Assembly (NCBI RefSeq): GCF_005281835.1
Contig: NZ_RZIS01000012.1
Span: forward strand, 1-64,000
Direction of reading: 5' to 3'
From: Vibrio profundi
GTDB taxonomy: Bacteria; Pseudomonadota; Gammaproteobacteria; Enterobacterales; Vibrionaceae
Length of the DNA stretch: 64,000 bases
How positions within the stretch are numbered: the stretch's first letter is position 1; each line of letters starts with the position of its first letter. The notes under the pieces are model-generated. The model was given only the letters and a program-made list of their open reading frames with translations, was not told the DNA's origin and did not search any database. The position numbers were made by a program, and so were the translations under genes. Positions 27,098 through 36,882 of this stretch are shown piece by piece.

Positions 27098-28444
27098 CTA
27101 GTTTGATGGCTTCGCCAGAGACAAAGTAAAGGTTGTTTTTCCACTTTCTGAACGGACTGTGATATCCCCACCATGTAATTTTGCGATAGAGCGAGTAATC
27201 GAGAGCCCCAACCCCGCGCCAGAACTGGAGTTATGTACGCGTGACTTGTCGACACGATAAAAGCGATCAAACAGCAGCGGAAGAGAATCTTCCGGAATGG
27301 AGTCACCAAGGTTACTGACTGCGATAAAGTTATGTGTCTCGGAGTGCGTCATTGTTACATCAACAACGCTACCCATATGGCTGTGCCTCACCGCGTTGGA
27401 AAGTAAGTTGCTTAATGCTCGTTTCAACATGGTTTTATCGGCGAGCACAGTGCTTTCACCTACTACTGTAAAACTCAGTGTTTTCTCTTCTCCAGCGAGC
27501 TCATAAAACTCGACCATATCTTCAAGCAAAGGCTTAAGTTCAATCTGCTGATTGGTCTTTAATAGCAAGTTGTGCTCAGATTTTGCCAGATAAAGAATGT
27601 CGGTCATGGTTTTAGTGATGCGTTGTAATTCCTCCACATTAGACACCAAGATATCTTGATATTCAGGCGTGGTTCTTGGTTTAGACAAAGCCACTTGAGT
27701 TTGCGTCATCATGTTTCCGATAGGGGTTCTTAGCTCGTGCGCAATGTCGGATGAAAAATCAGATAAGCGTTCAAAGTCGCCTTCTAATCTATCAAGCATG
27801 GCGTTAAAGCCGATCACTAATGGCATCAATTCTTTGGGGAAATGATTGGTCGGAATTCGCAAATCTAATTGGTTGGTGGAGGTGTTATTTACGTGTTGTT
27901 CTAAACGTTTGAGTGGCTTCAACTCTTTTTGTGCGATTAACCAACCTAGCACACCACTGATGATACTGGCGATAATGGTGGTCAGTATTAAAACTTTGGT
28001 GAAGCTCTGAATAAAAACGACTTGATGGTCGATGTTAAATCCAAGTACCGCGACTATTCCAGGGCTGTTTTCTAACGAGAATAGTTGTGCTCGATACTGT
28101 TTTCCATCGACTACCCATTCAAGGTGGCGGTCGGATTTAGAAGCCAATAAACCCTCTGGCAGCGGTACATTTTGCGATTGGTACATGAGCTTACCATCGG
28201 ATATCAACCAAAGTTTGGTGTCGCCGGTTTCAAAAAACTCTCCGAATTTAGCGATAAAGTCACCTTCCACTCTTAGCTTGTCGATGGTCTGAAACTTTTG
28301 TTCAATGGTGAAGTAGTCTTGCTGATAAAAGTGGTGTTTTAACGAATACAAAGTGGCGGTGCTCAATACGCACAACACGACGATGGAAGCGGCAAAATAT
28401 GAGAGAACGAGCCTCCCAGTAATGGAATTCGTCAAAAAACGCAT
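27098..28444 (-). CDS. Heavy-metal-type sensor histidine kinase (CusS/CopS-like)
   Basis: A 448-residue kinase from the ATG at 28444 (ATG 28453, overlapping the regulator stop, is also possible). Two membrane helices (about 10-32 and 165-187) frame a periplasmic sensor; HAMP follows, then HisKA with DIAHELRTPIGNMMTQTQVALS and HATPase with GAGLGLSITRSIAKLHGG. The architecture matches metal-responsive kinases of the CusS type. It lies directly downstream of its regulator. No metal efflux gene is in the window, so the metal role is family-based only. Confidence 0.88.
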   Translation of the reverse strand: MRFLTNSITGRLVLSYFAASIVVLCVLSTATLYSLKHHFYQQDYFTIEQKFQTIDKLRVEGDFIAKFGEFFETGDTKLWLISDGKLMYQSQNVPLPEGLLASKSDRHLEWVVDGKQYRAQLFSLENSPGIVAVLGFNIDHQVVFIQSFTKVLILTTIIASIISGVLGWLIAQKELKPLKRLEQHVNNTSTNQLDLRIPTNHFPKELMPLVIGFNAMLDRLEGDFERLSDFSSDIAHELRTPIGNMMTQTQVALSKPRTTPEYQDILVSNVEELQRITKTMTDILYLAKSEHNLLLKTNQQIELKPLLEDMVEFYELAGEEKTLSFTVVGESTVLADKTMLKRALSNLLSNAVRHSHMGSVVDVTMTHSETHNFIAVSNLGDSIPEDSLPLLFDRFYRVDKSRVHNSSSGAGLGLSITRSIAKLHGGDITVRSESGKTTFTLSLAKPSN

Positions 28445-28445
28445 A

Positions 28446-29129
28446 TTACTCATCTCTTTCTTCGAGTAAGTAGCCCATGCCACGAATGGTATGAATGAGC
28501 TTCGGCTCAAAATCTTTATCTACTTTGGAGCGTAATCGGCGTACCGCGACATCAATTACGTTGGTGTCGCTATCGAAGTTCATATCCCATACCGCAGATG
28601 CGATTTGTGAACGAGACATCACTTCGCCAGCTCGCTGCATAAACAGCTCCAGTAAGGCAAACTCTTTGGCGGTCAGGTTAATGATGGTGTCATCGCGCAT
28701 CACTCGTCGGCGAAGCAAATCAAGATGTAAGTTGGCGATAGTGAGAGATGAGTGAGCATTGGTGGTTGGGGCTTTTCGTTTGAGTGCATTTCGGATGCGT
28801 GCCAATAACTCTACGAAGGCAAAAGGTTTGATGAGGTAGTCGTCAGCGCCAAGTTCTAAGCCTTTAACTCTATCTTCAATTTGGTCACGTGCTGTCAGCA
28901 TTATGATTGGCGTTTCTATTTCACTGCTTCTAAGTGTTTGCAGAACTTGCCAGCCACTTAGCATAGGTAGCATGACATCTAAGACGATGAGATCGAAATT
29001 GTCGCTGGTGGCTTTGTAAAGTCCATCAACTCCGTTTGCGGCATGCTCACAGTTATACCCTGCTTCAGATAAGCCTTTAACGAGGTACTCTCCAGTTTTA
29101 ACTTCATCTTCGATGATCAGTATTTTCAT
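28446..29129 (-). CDS. OmpR-family response regulator (CusR/CopR-like)
   Basis: A 227-residue regulator: receiver (about 1-115, acceptor in LIVLDVMLPMLSGWQ, Lys in YLIKPFAFVEL) and an OmpR winged helix (about 125-222, including DTNVIDVAVRRLRSKVDKDF). It closely resembles CusR/CopR regulators. It is the first gene of the pair and overlaps or abuts the kinase start. The 139-bp gap before it contains a 10-bp hairpin at 29226-29251 that probably belongs to the DUF3316 gene. Confidence 0.92.
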   Translation of the reverse strand: MKILIIEDEVKTGEYLVKGLSEAGYNCEHAANGVDGLYKATSDNFDLIVLDVMLPMLSGWQVLQTLRSSEIETPIIMLTARDQIEDRVKGLELGADDYLIKPFAFVELLARIRNALKRKAPTTNAHSSLTIANLHLDLLRRRVMRDDTIINLTAKEFALLELFMQRAGEVMSRSQIASAVWDMNFDSDTNVIDVAVRRLRSKVDKDFEPKLIHTIRGMGYLLEERDE

Positions 29130-29225
29130 TAAGGCCTTTGTACGTTCGAATGGGAAATGAGTGACTAGGAGAAAGTTAACTCGCGCTTACCTTCGTCCGA
29201 AGGAGCGATGGCATCATTATACAAC

Positions 29226-29251
29226 ATGGCGAGAGCGGGTTCTCTCGCCAT
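29226..29251 (-). terminator. Hairpin after the first DUF3316 gene
   Basis: Perfect 10-bp stem ATGGCGAGAG/CTCTCGCCAT with a 6-nt loop. No strong T run follows on the minus strand, so termination may be partial. Confidence 0.55.
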
Positions 29252-29268
29252 TGAGTTAAGGGCCTAAA

Positions 29269-29649
29269 TTAGCTGTTGTTATCGCGCTTAAGGTATTGAT
29301 AGTCCAAGTTCACTACGCCTTTGTATTGCAATTGGCCATCTTTACTCATGTATTCTTGAGCAGTCACGTAAGCACCATCTTTAACGTTGATACTGTTGGT
29401 TTCATGCGCGGTAAAGGTATTGACGTTGAGCTCTTGCTTTAACTCTAATGGAGAGCTTTCCAGTAGATTGTTAAGGATGTTCAACGCGTCTTGGTATGCT
29501 GAAGTTTTACTGCTGGTTGCGTCTGTTAGGATAGTGCGGTGTTTCTCAATAACAGTGTAATTACCGTTGGCATTCATTGTGTTTGCCATAGATTGCGCAC
29601 TGACAACAGAAAGTGTCGCTGCGAGTAAGAATGTCATGGATTTTTTCAT
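29269..29649 (-). CDS. DUF3316-like small periplasmic protein
   Basis: A 126-residue protein with a signal peptide (about 1-22, ending QSMA). The C-terminal pattern LQYKGVVNLDYQYLKRDNNS resembles the end of the protein at 31846 (IQYRAILDVDYEYKYNEKRDS), so the two are paralogues. Vibrios carry several such proteins of unknown role, which I recall as DUF3316. It lies upstream of the metal-type two-component genes on the same strand. Confidence 0.75.
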   Translation of the reverse strand: MKKSMTFLLAATLSVVSAQSMANTMNANGNYTVIEKHRTILTDATSSKTSAYQDALNILNNLLESSPLELKQELNVNTFTAHETNSINVKDGAYVTAQEYMSKDGQLQYKGVVNLDYQYLKRDNNS

Positions 29650-29826
29650 TTTGTTGTTCCTTTAATGGCTGATATGCATACAGATTATCAGCGTGCTAGT
29701 GACAATAACCCGTCGCGAAAATGACATTTTTGTCATGTTATTCGTTAAAGAATGAGGTTTAAGTTTGAGTGTTCACATTCATTATTACTAACGCTGGCAG
29801 AAGGCCTTGATAAACCTAAGAAAGAA

Positions 29827-29854
29827 AAAGGCTCTAAGCGTGTGCTTAAAGCCT
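29827..29854 (-). terminator. Terminator after the Aer-like chemoreceptor
   Basis: AAGGCTCTAAGC pairs with GCTTAAAGCCTT (one mismatch) around a GTGT loop. On the minus strand a TTTTTCTT run follows. Confidence 0.85.
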
Positions 29855-29890
29855 TGGTTGAGGTCACATTGCGTTGGAGAAATTAGTACA

Positions 29891-31453
29891 TTAATTAATT
29901 CGTCTAAACTGACTAACCAATTTACCTTGCGAGTCCAAATTGGACACTAGCCCTTCACATTCGTCACGAGTGTCGCCTGCAAGAATACTGGTTGCAGCAC
30001 AAACTTCACTAATGGACTGAACGCTGGAGTTCATGTCTTCTGTTACTCTTGCCATTTCTTCAATAGCCGTCGCGATTTGTCCATTTCTGTCTGATATATC
30101 AGCGACTTGAGTAATCAATACGTCCAGTTTGCTACCGGATACTTCGGCGCTGCTAACACAGATTTCTGATAGTTGATTACCTTCATTCATAGCTTGTACC
30201 GCCCTTTGGGTACTGGTTTGAATTTGCGAAATAACGGCTTGGATTTCTTCGGTGGACTCATGGCTTCGTTGTGCCAAGGTTCGAACTTCATCTGCTACCA
30301 CCGCAAATCCGCGCCCTTGTTCACCTGCACGGGCAGCCTCAATGGCGGCGTTCAATGCCAGCAAGTTGGTTTGCTCTGCAACGCCTTGAATGACAGTCAG
30401 TACGGTACCAATTGTCTTACCATGTTCTTCCAACTGGCCGATGACATTGGACGCCTCGCTAAGCTGTGTGGCGAGCATTTGAATTGAATCGACGGTTTGT
30501 TTAACCGAAACCACCCCTTCATTTGCAGCGGTACTTGCTTGCTCTGTCGCTTCTGAAGCACTTTGTGCATTTTGAGCAATTTCATTGGCCGTTGAATGCA
30601 TTTCATTAATCGCAGCCGCCACTTGCTCGGTTTCTGCAGTTTGCCCTTCAAGATTGGTTGCCGTGGTATCACAGTTTTTCGACGACGATTGTGCTGCTTC
30701 ACCGATTTGGTCATTGGAGTCTTGAATTCGACCCACCACGGCATTGATTTCAGATTGGCGCATTTTCAGCGCGAGTTTGATTTCAGAAATGTCATCCACA
30801 TGGTTGTTGTACACCAGCTCCATGAGCGGGTTATCAAAGACTTTTCTCGCCTCAGCGGAAAGCTCTTCAAGGCGGCGTGTTAGCCCATAAACGGCAAAAA
30901 CAGAGCCTATGAAGAACAACCAAACGCCCACTCCTGGCATGATCATTTTGTCGAGGATCCCAGCCACTATTGCGATTGGTAGCATTGCAACAGCAGCGCG
31001 CTGCCATAATCGGGTTCGAGGCCCCTTGACTTGACGTGGCACCTTACCAGCTCGTAGCTGTTCATAGATCTTTTCTGCATTGTTGACATGCTCTCGGTTC
31101 GGAGCCAAGCGAACAGATTGATACTCTATGGTTTTTCCGCCTTCTTTGATGGGGGAAGCAAAGGCATCTACCCAGTAGTGGTCCCCGTTTTTGCATCGAT
31201 TTTTAACGATTCCCATCCATGATTTGCCTTGTTTCAAGTGTTCCCACATATCTTTAAAGGCTTCTGGTGGCATGTCTGGGTGTCGGACAATATTGTGTGG
31301 CTGTCCGACTAATTCTTCGAGTTCATAGCCTGCAATTTCGCAGAATTCTTTGCTGGCATATGTGATATGACTACTTGGCTGCGTCACTGAGAGTAGATTA
31401 TAGCTAGCAGGGTAAGTCACTTCTTTTTGGGTGACTGGCTGATTGATTCGCAT
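29891..31453 (-). CDS. Aer-like PAS-domain chemotaxis receptor
   Basis: A 520-residue receptor. The start is ATG 31453, with GAGG six bases upstream; an earlier ATG six residues out lacks this. An N-terminal PAS domain (about 15-120, including [27 protein letters not shown]) is of the Aer type, which senses redox state through flavin. There is no periplasmic domain; a hydrophobic segment lies at about 155-195. The signalling domain tip is [20 protein letters not shown]. It probably mediates energy or oxygen taxis. Confidence 0.93.
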   Translation of the reverse strand: MRINQPVTQKEVTYPASYNLLSVTQPSSHITYASKEFCEIAGYELEELVGQPHNIVRHPDMPPEAFKDMWEHLKQGKSWMGIVKNRCKNGDHYWVDAFASPIKEGGKTIEYQSVRLAPNREHVNNAEKIYEQLRAGKVPRQVKGPRTRLWQRAAVAMLPIAIVAGILDKMIMPGVGVWLFFIGSVFAVYGLTRRLEELSAEARKVFDNPLMELVYNNHVDDISEIKLALKMRQSEINAVVGRIQDSNDQIGEAAQSSSKNCDTTATNLEGQTAETEQVAAAINEMHSTANEIAQNAQSASEATEQASTAANEGVVSVKQTVDSIQMLATQLSEASNVIGQLEEHGKTIGTVLTVIQGVAEQTNLLALNAAIEAARAGEQGRGFAVVADEVRTLAQRSHESTEEIQAVISQIQTSTQRAVQAMNEGNQLSEICVSSAEVSGSKLDVLITQVADISDRNGQIATAIEEMARVTEDMNSSVQSISEVCAATSILAGDTRDECEGLVSNLDSQGKLVSQFRRIN

Positions 31454-31789
31454 GGAGGCCTCGAACATCAATTGTTGATAGTAAAAGCCGAAATAGAGAC
31501 GTTGGTTACCAGTGTGCGGTCGTTATGTTTTTTATATGCACTCTATTGGTATAGCGCTTGATGATGGAAAACTCAATAAAGGCTAGAGGTATTTATGCTT
31601 TTAAATTGGCCTAAAGGAATGAGAGAGCCTGAAGTGAAAGTGAAGCTTTATCTTGGTGCGGTTTCAGTATGAGTCGTTTGAACTAACAAGGGGGAAAGAT
31701 GACGCCTGTAGGTGCAGAAGACGAAAGTAAGTGACTTGCTTAGCGATGTTTAAGCCGGCAGAGAAAGGCCAAATATGGCCTGTGGAAAC

Positions 31790-31818
31790 AAAACCCGTAG
31801 AGTGCTTCTACGGGTTTT
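31790..31818. terminator. Terminator after the second DUF3316 gene
   Basis: Twelve-bp perfect stem AAAACCCGTAGA/TCTACGGGTTTT with a short loop. A-rich flanks on both sides make it work for the minus-strand gene ending at 31846. Bases 31454-31789 contain no other feature I can support. Confidence 0.85.
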
Positions 31819-31845
31819 CTAGCGTTCCATTGCATGTGTCATCCA

Positions 31846-32193
31846 TTAGCTATCGCGTTTTTCGTTGTACTTGTATTCGTAATCGACGTCTAGAATTGCG
31901 CGGTATTGGATGGTATCTCTATCGATAGCAAATTTCTCTACTGTTACTTCCATGCCTTCAATCGTTACGTTTTTCACACCAGAGAATTGGCTCATTACAG
32001 GTAACGACTTTGATAGCTCATATGAAGATTTCTCATTGAGTTGGTCCATCATATCGAAACCTGCTTCAAATGCTTCAGCTTGAGTCGCGTAGCCATCTGA
32101 CTTAAGTGTTGTTGCCGTAGTTTGTGTTTGAGTTGCAGCAAAAGCCGTTGAACTTAGAACGAGAGCTGACGTTAGGATGAGTGCTTTTTTCAT
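31846..32193 (-). CDS. DUF3316-like small periplasmic protein (second copy)
   Basis: A 115-residue protein with a signal peptide (about 1-19, ending AFA) and the same C-terminal beta-rich ending as the paralogue at 29269. The pair brackets the Aer-like receptor gene, all on the minus strand, but terminators separate the units. Function unknown. Bases 32194-32504 upstream hold its probable promoter region and the terminator of the next gene. Confidence 0.75.
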   Translation of the reverse strand: MKKALILTSALVLSSTAFAATQTQTTATTLKSDGYATQAEAFEAGFDMMDQLNEKSSYELSKSLPVMSQFSGVKNVTIEGMEVTVEKFAIDRDTIQYRAILDVDYEYKYNEKRDS

Positions 32194-32464
32194 AGGATTA
32201 CCCTTACTTATATTATTTATTTGACCATTGTGTTGGTGAAATTAATCTTATCAATCGTTAGGTAAATTGGGTGTCAGCGAAAGTAAACAAGCGGTGAGGT
32301 TTGGTAAAGATTGCCTTACTTATGTCAATAAAATGTTGCATCGGTAGTTTGAGGTTTGATTTGCCTTGGCAGTATTTGTGAGTTAACGGCTTGGGTAGGG
32401 CGGGACAATAAAGTACATCGACAGGTGGAAAAAGGAGTTGAGGTATGGCTGTGTTGCTACTAAC

Positions 32465-32495
32465 TAAGGGGTTGTGTGAATACAGCAACCCCTTA
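32465..32495 (-). terminator. Hairpin after the receiver/helical-repeat regulator
   Basis: TAAGGGGTTG pairs with CAACCCCTTA; the loop itself contains TGT/ACA pairing. It lies 10 bp past the stop of the gene ending at 32505. It lacks a long T run. Confidence 0.6.
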
Positions 32496-32504
32496 TTAAG
32501 TGGG

Positions 32505-34130
32505 TTAAAGTGAAATCGAAAACGGCACGGGCAGTTCTGCTGAAATGTCTCCTTTTTTGAGAACGGTCAGCCAGCGTTTCCAGTTCGGAGGCAATTCCAC
32601 TTCGGCAAGCGTGTCTAGCACGATAAGTGGGTTGAGATTTGGCGCTTCAGTGGCAAGACGAAGCGCATCTAAATAATACATTTTCGCTTCGGTCGCATAT
32701 GGGTAATTGGCAATGACACGCTCGTAAATCGCGATGATGCGCTCGTTAGACGTTGCACTGTCGATCTCAGCCGCTTCTTTTAACAATGCCGCAAGCTGCG
32801 CGATATCAAAGGGGGCTTTTGCTGGTAGAGGCAATGCGCTCGTTGGGCTGTCAGGTTGGCTAGCGAGAACTTTAGCTAAATATTTATATAGCCATAATTC
32901 ACCAAAGCACTTCAAAATCGGTAACGTTTCTTGAATGACAATGGCTGGGCAACCAGATAAGTTATCGTAATAAGGTGCGATGGCCTGCAGAGCTTTTTTG
33001 TGTGCGCCTTCTAACTTGCCTTCATGTAACCAAATGCGGCTATGAAATATCTGTTGATACGCGAGCAAATGCACTTTTCGCGCGGCAGTTAAGCGTTTCT
33101 CAGCTGCTTTTATGAACTGGTTGAAGTGATCCAAAAGTTCACGCTTAGCGCTAATTCGTTCACTGGTTAGATAAACGGTTTCTAAGTTGTGACCGTATTC
33201 GATGATGGAGCTGAGCCAGTGGCTGTCTGCTAACGACAAATGACTAGCGAATGTCTGTCCGACTTTGATTAGGCAGTCTCGTTTATTTAGCTTGGCTGCG
33301 AGCTGGCTAGCGTGAATGGCTCGCTCACTAATACTCGGCGTGAACTCGAATCCTTTAAGTGCCCAGTGTAAGGCATCCTTGTAGTTACCTTGTTGTTCGT
33401 ACAGATTGGCTAGTCCATCCATGACTTTTAAAGACAAAGGGTTTTGTAAGATATAGTCCGATAGAAACTTAATAGCTTCGTCAGTGTTGCCCTCTTGAGA
33501 CAATAACATTGCATACGCGTATTGCTTAGTCGGGTGGTTAGGTGACGAAGAGTGCGCCATGTACTCGGATAATGTTTGCCAAGAATCATGTTGAATCAAG
33601 AGGTCGATCAAGCTTGATTCTAAGCTAATCGCGAAATCGATCTGAGTCATCACATCGATTAACTGGCCTGTTAAATCGTTAGACGGCGATTTAATCAATC
33701 GAATGATTTGCTGAAGCAGCTCACGCTCTTGATAAATGGTATTAACCTTGTCACTGAGATCTTTGGTTTTGATAGGCTTAGTAATGAAGTGTTTCACTTT
33801 ACCAGAAAGGGAAGTCAGAACCGTTTCTTGGCGAGAGTCGCCAGAGATAATCAGCACGCCAGTAGATGTGTCAATCAGTCTATTCTTATAAAGCAGTGTC
33901 GCGAGTTCATGCCCGGTTAGCGTCTGCTCTAGATGATAATCCATGATCAAAATATCGTAGTGACGCAGCCCTACCGCTTTTATCGTTTCTTGATAAGACG
34001 TGACGGTGACGATGTTGTTGTGCTTTATCCCCAAGCCTGCCAATTGCTGCTTGATCAGCATAGAAGAGGTTTTAGAGTCATCAATGATGAGTATATTGAT
34101 CTCATTGAGGTACGGAGGCTGTCTCTCCAC
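32505..34130 (-). CDS. Response regulator with C-terminal TPR-like helical repeats
   Basis: A 541-residue protein. The receiver domain (about 10-130) has IDDSKTSS, the acceptor in DILIMDYHLEQTLTG and KPIKTKDL. The remaining 400 residues are helical, with TPR-like pairs (for example around ANLYEQQGNYKDALHWALKGFEF), and no DNA-binding or enzymatic domain is visible. Output is probably by protein-protein interaction. The start is GTG 34130, six bases after AAAGGA. It is a single-gene unit with no kinase beside it. Bases 34131-34496 upstream hold no feature I can support. Confidence 0.85.
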   Translation of the reverse strand: MERQPPYLNEINILIIDDSKTSSMLIKQQLAGLGIKHNNIVTVTSYQETIKAVGLRHYDILIMDYHLEQTLTGHELATLLYKNRLIDTSTGVLIISGDSRQETVLTSLSGKVKHFITKPIKTKDLSDKVNTIYQERELLQQIIRLIKSPSNDLTGQLIDVMTQIDFAISLESSLIDLLIQHDSWQTLSEYMAHSSSPNHPTKQYAYAMLLSQEGNTDEAIKFLSDYILQNPLSLKVMDGLANLYEQQGNYKDALHWALKGFEFTPSISERAIHASQLAAKLNKRDCLIKVGQTFASHLSLADSHWLSSIIEYGHNLETVYLTSERISAKRELLDHFNQFIKAAEKRLTAARKVHLLAYQQIFHSRIWLHEGKLEGAHKKALQAIAPYYDNLSGCPAIVIQETLPILKCFGELWLYKYLAKVLASQPDSPTSALPLPAKAPFDIAQLAALLKEAAEIDSATSNERIIAIYERVIANYPYATEAKMYYLDALRLATEAPNLNPLIVLDTLAEVELPPNWKRWLTVLKKGDISAELPVPFSISL

Positions 34131-34496
34131 GGTTAATCCTTTACTGATCTTCGAGAGTTAATTTGAGTGTAAGTAACTGAATTAACATGTTCAAGCAAGG
34201 AACCAGAGTTTTGCTGTGAGATTCGCAAACTGACTCTCAAGGAGTTTAAGGTGATAGCGGTGATTTTGTCTCAGTGTAACTGTCGGAGAACAGTAATATT
34301 TGAAACTTTGACTGAATAGTCACAGCTATTCAAAGAAATTGTGGCACCAAAGTTCGAAACTCAATTTCGGACATTTATTTATTAGATATTTTGCTAAATA
34401 ATAATGGATAATTATAGGTATGAAAAAGTCCGTTGTGAAGAAATAGTGCGATGAACAAAATCGCACTATAAAAGGGCTTGATGTTAAAATAGGTGA

Positions 34497-35324
34497 TTAA
34501 TCTAGATTAGAATTCTTGATATTTATTGTTATTTGCCCGTCGTTATTGGCGTTATCATCAATAAGAAAGAATTGCAGCTCCCCATCAATAGTACTTACTG
34601 TTGTAGTATCTTCTTGGTTTATTACGGCAAGCTGCTTGTTCTTCTCGTTGTCCAAATAAGCTACACCAACAGATTTAAATTGTGTCGTATCTATACTAGT
34701 ATCATGATTAGAACGATTGTCGTAAATTTTTATAGAATAAGATACATTTTTCTCTACAACATGTTTATAAAGCTCGCCAGAACCTAGTGTGCCCAAAGTG
34801 TTAGAGGGGATATCAAGTACGATATTATCTCCAGTTGTGGTTGTTTCACCTGTAATTTCAACCCATATATCATCGTAACGAACGGAACTGTTCCAAGTGT
34901 ATAAAGTGAAGTTCCACTTACCTGATTCTGCTAGGCGTTTAAAAAATTCGGGGTGGCTATCCCAACCCTCGCTTCTATGGCAAGAAGTGTGAACCCCATT
35001 ACTAAACCACCCACTAAAGTCGAGACTATAGCTTTTACCAGGAGCGGTGTACACATTGGTTCTATGACCATAACGTGGTGTATTCCCAGAATTATATATT
35101 CTCTCGCCCTTTGTCATCACACACATTTTAGAAATCGTAGTAAAAGTCTCGCCAAGAGCGAGGGTCCATTTCGTACCCATTCCAACGTCTGGCGAAGCAT
35201 AGATTGGAAATGTTGTATTCATTTGAGGTCGGAATATTATTGTTTCCGCTGACTGAGCAGGGAACGTAAGAGCAATACAAGCCAAAGATAGAGTCTTAGG
35301 GAAAAGGTAATTTAATTTATTCAC
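34497..35324 (-). CDS. Secreted protein of unknown function, AT-rich
   Basis: A 275-residue protein starting at GTG 35324, with CAAAGG seven bases upstream; this start gives a clean signal peptide (about 1-26, ending PAQSA). The longer frame from 35378 adds 18 residues before the peptide. The mature part is rich in Thr, Ser, Asn and aromatic residues, suggesting beta structure, with two cysteines (CVMTKG, TSCHRSEG) that may pair. Base composition is visibly more AT-rich than its neighbours, and it sits alone between long empty intervals. I do not recognise it; recent acquisition is possible. Confidence 0.68.
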   Translation of the reverse strand: MNKLNYLFPKTLSLACIALTFPAQSAETIIFRPQMNTTFPIYASPDVGMGTKWTLALGETFTTISKMCVMTKGERIYNSGNTPRYGHRTNVYTAPGKSYSLDFSGWFSNGVHTSCHRSEGWDSHPEFFKRLAESGKWNFTLYTWNSSVRYDDIWVEITGETTTTGDNIVLDIPSNTLGTLGSGELYKHVVEKNVSYSIKIYDNRSNHDTSIDTTQFKSVGVAYLDNEKNKQLAVINQEDTTTVSTIDGELQFFLIDDNANNDGQITINIKNSNLD

Positions 35325-35861
35325 TTTTAAGCCTTTGTTATTAAGTAAGATAATAAATCGGTGATTAAAAATTAACACTCTATATGCAATTGGTTTTTAT
35401 GTAAATAGATGCGTTATTTATTACAGGGTAAGCTCCTACTCTGATGGAACTCTTCAAGCCGGAATCATGACCGGACCGATACCTCACAAAAAATGAGATA
35501 TCAAAATAATTTTGTAGACCACGTTAGCAACATTGAAGGCAATTAATCTAGTGTATGCCTGAGTTGCCCCAAATGAGCATTGTCAGTCCCTTTTAAAATT
35601 GAATTAGACTTAGTAGAGAAAACGCAGAATCACAAATTCCTAGATTATTTGAGCTAACTTATTTCTGGGCAAAACCTTGTTAGAACAAAAGACAAACTTG
35701 GACAACAACATTGAAGAATTTTGCTCTTTATTATCTAACTTCAATCTTTAGTGTCCTCAGAAAGTAGCGACGACAAGTAAGTTGAATATGTGACATACGG
35801 TAATATCTAAAATACACTAGCCGAGTATTTTCTAGAAAACTGAATGAGATAGGTTGGCAAT
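35325..35861. other. Long AT-rich intergenic region without a supported gene
   Basis: Over 500 bp between the secreted orphan and the LysR gene. I find only an imperfect CCGG-flanked inverted repeat near 35459-35474 and no convincing reading frame, RNA or mobile-element remnant. It is part of the atypical stretch around the orphan. Confidence 0.4.
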
Positions 35862-36734
35862 ATGGCAAATTGGGAAGGCGTGAGTGAATTTGTAGCGGTT
35901 GCAGAGCTAGAAAGCTTTACTGGAGCGGCTAAAAAACTTGCGACGTCTGTGGCTCAAATAAGCCGCCGAGTATCTACATTGGAAGAGCGATTAGCCGTTA
36001 AGCTATTTAACCGTACCACACGTAAAGTCTCCCTGACTGAAGCGGGTCAAGTGTATTACCAGCAATGTAAGCAACTCGTCGAAGGTTTGGAGCTTGCTGA
36101 ACTAGCTGTGACTCAAATGCAGTCGACACCAAAAGGTCTGCTTAAAGTGACCGCACCCGTGACCTATGGTGAGCGTATGCTAGCGCCGTTATTACACCAA
36201 TTTATTCAGTTGCACCCGCAAGTCGAGCTCGATCTTATGCTCACCAACCAAAAGCTCGACTTGATAGATCAAGGTGTAGATGTTGCAATCCGTTTAGGCC
36301 GTTTGGAAGATTCCAGTTTAATTGCAAAACGATTGTCGCAGCGTCAATTGTACGTATGTGCAAGCCCTGAATACCTCGAAAGGTATGGTGAGCCTCATAC
36401 GCTTTCAGAGTTATCGAATCATCAGTGTTTAGTAGGCAGTTTTGAACATTGGCGTTTTAAAGAAAACAAACAATCACGCTCAGTGCGTGTGAATGGCCGC
36501 ATCAAGTGTAATAGTGGCTTGGCGTTGTTAGATGCCGCTAAGCATAGCGTTGGCTTAGTGCAATTGCCTGATTATTATGTCAATGATGCGCTGGACTCTG
36601 GGGAGTTGGTTGAAGTGCTGACCGATTATCGAGATGACAAAGAAGGGATTTGGGCGCTGTATCCACAAAACCGAAACTTGTCTCCAAAAGTACGATTGCT
36701 GGTGGATTTCTTATCTGAACAATTCGCTCAATAG
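35862..36734 (+). CDS. LysR-family transcriptional regulator
   Basis: A 290-residue regulator. The N-terminal winged helix (about 1-60) reads FVAVAELESFTGAAKKLATSVAQISRRVSTLEERLAVKLFNRTTR. The C-terminal periplasmic-binding-protein-like effector domain spans about 90-288. It is of the common CrgA/DhcR-like type. It is not divergent from a candidate target, and downstream is an RNA methyltransferase after 148 bp, so its regulon cannot be guessed. Confidence 0.92.
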   Translation: MANWEGVSEFVAVAELESFTGAAKKLATSVAQISRRVSTLEERLAVKLFNRTTRKVSLTEAGQVYYQQCKQLVEGLELAELAVTQMQSTPKGLLKVTAPVTYGERMLAPLLHQFIQLHPQVELDLMLTNQKLDLIDQGVDVAIRLGRLEDSSLIAKRLSQRQLYVCASPEYLERYGEPHTLSELSNHQCLVGSFEHWRFKENKQSRSVRVNGRIKCNSGLALLDAAKHSVGLVQLPDYYVNDALDSGELVEVLTDYRDDKEGIWALYPQNRNLSPKVRLLVDFLSEQFAQ

Positions 36735-36882
36735 CGGCTTTCTTGTTATCAATTGTAAGTTGGCTGAAAAGAGGCTGTGGCCCTCAGTTTTAGGATAACT
36801 TTAGTATTTGAGGGAGCTTTGCTAAAATGCCGCCCCTCTGAGTACATGCTGTACTGAAGTTGTCGTAGAAGTGAGAGAAATA

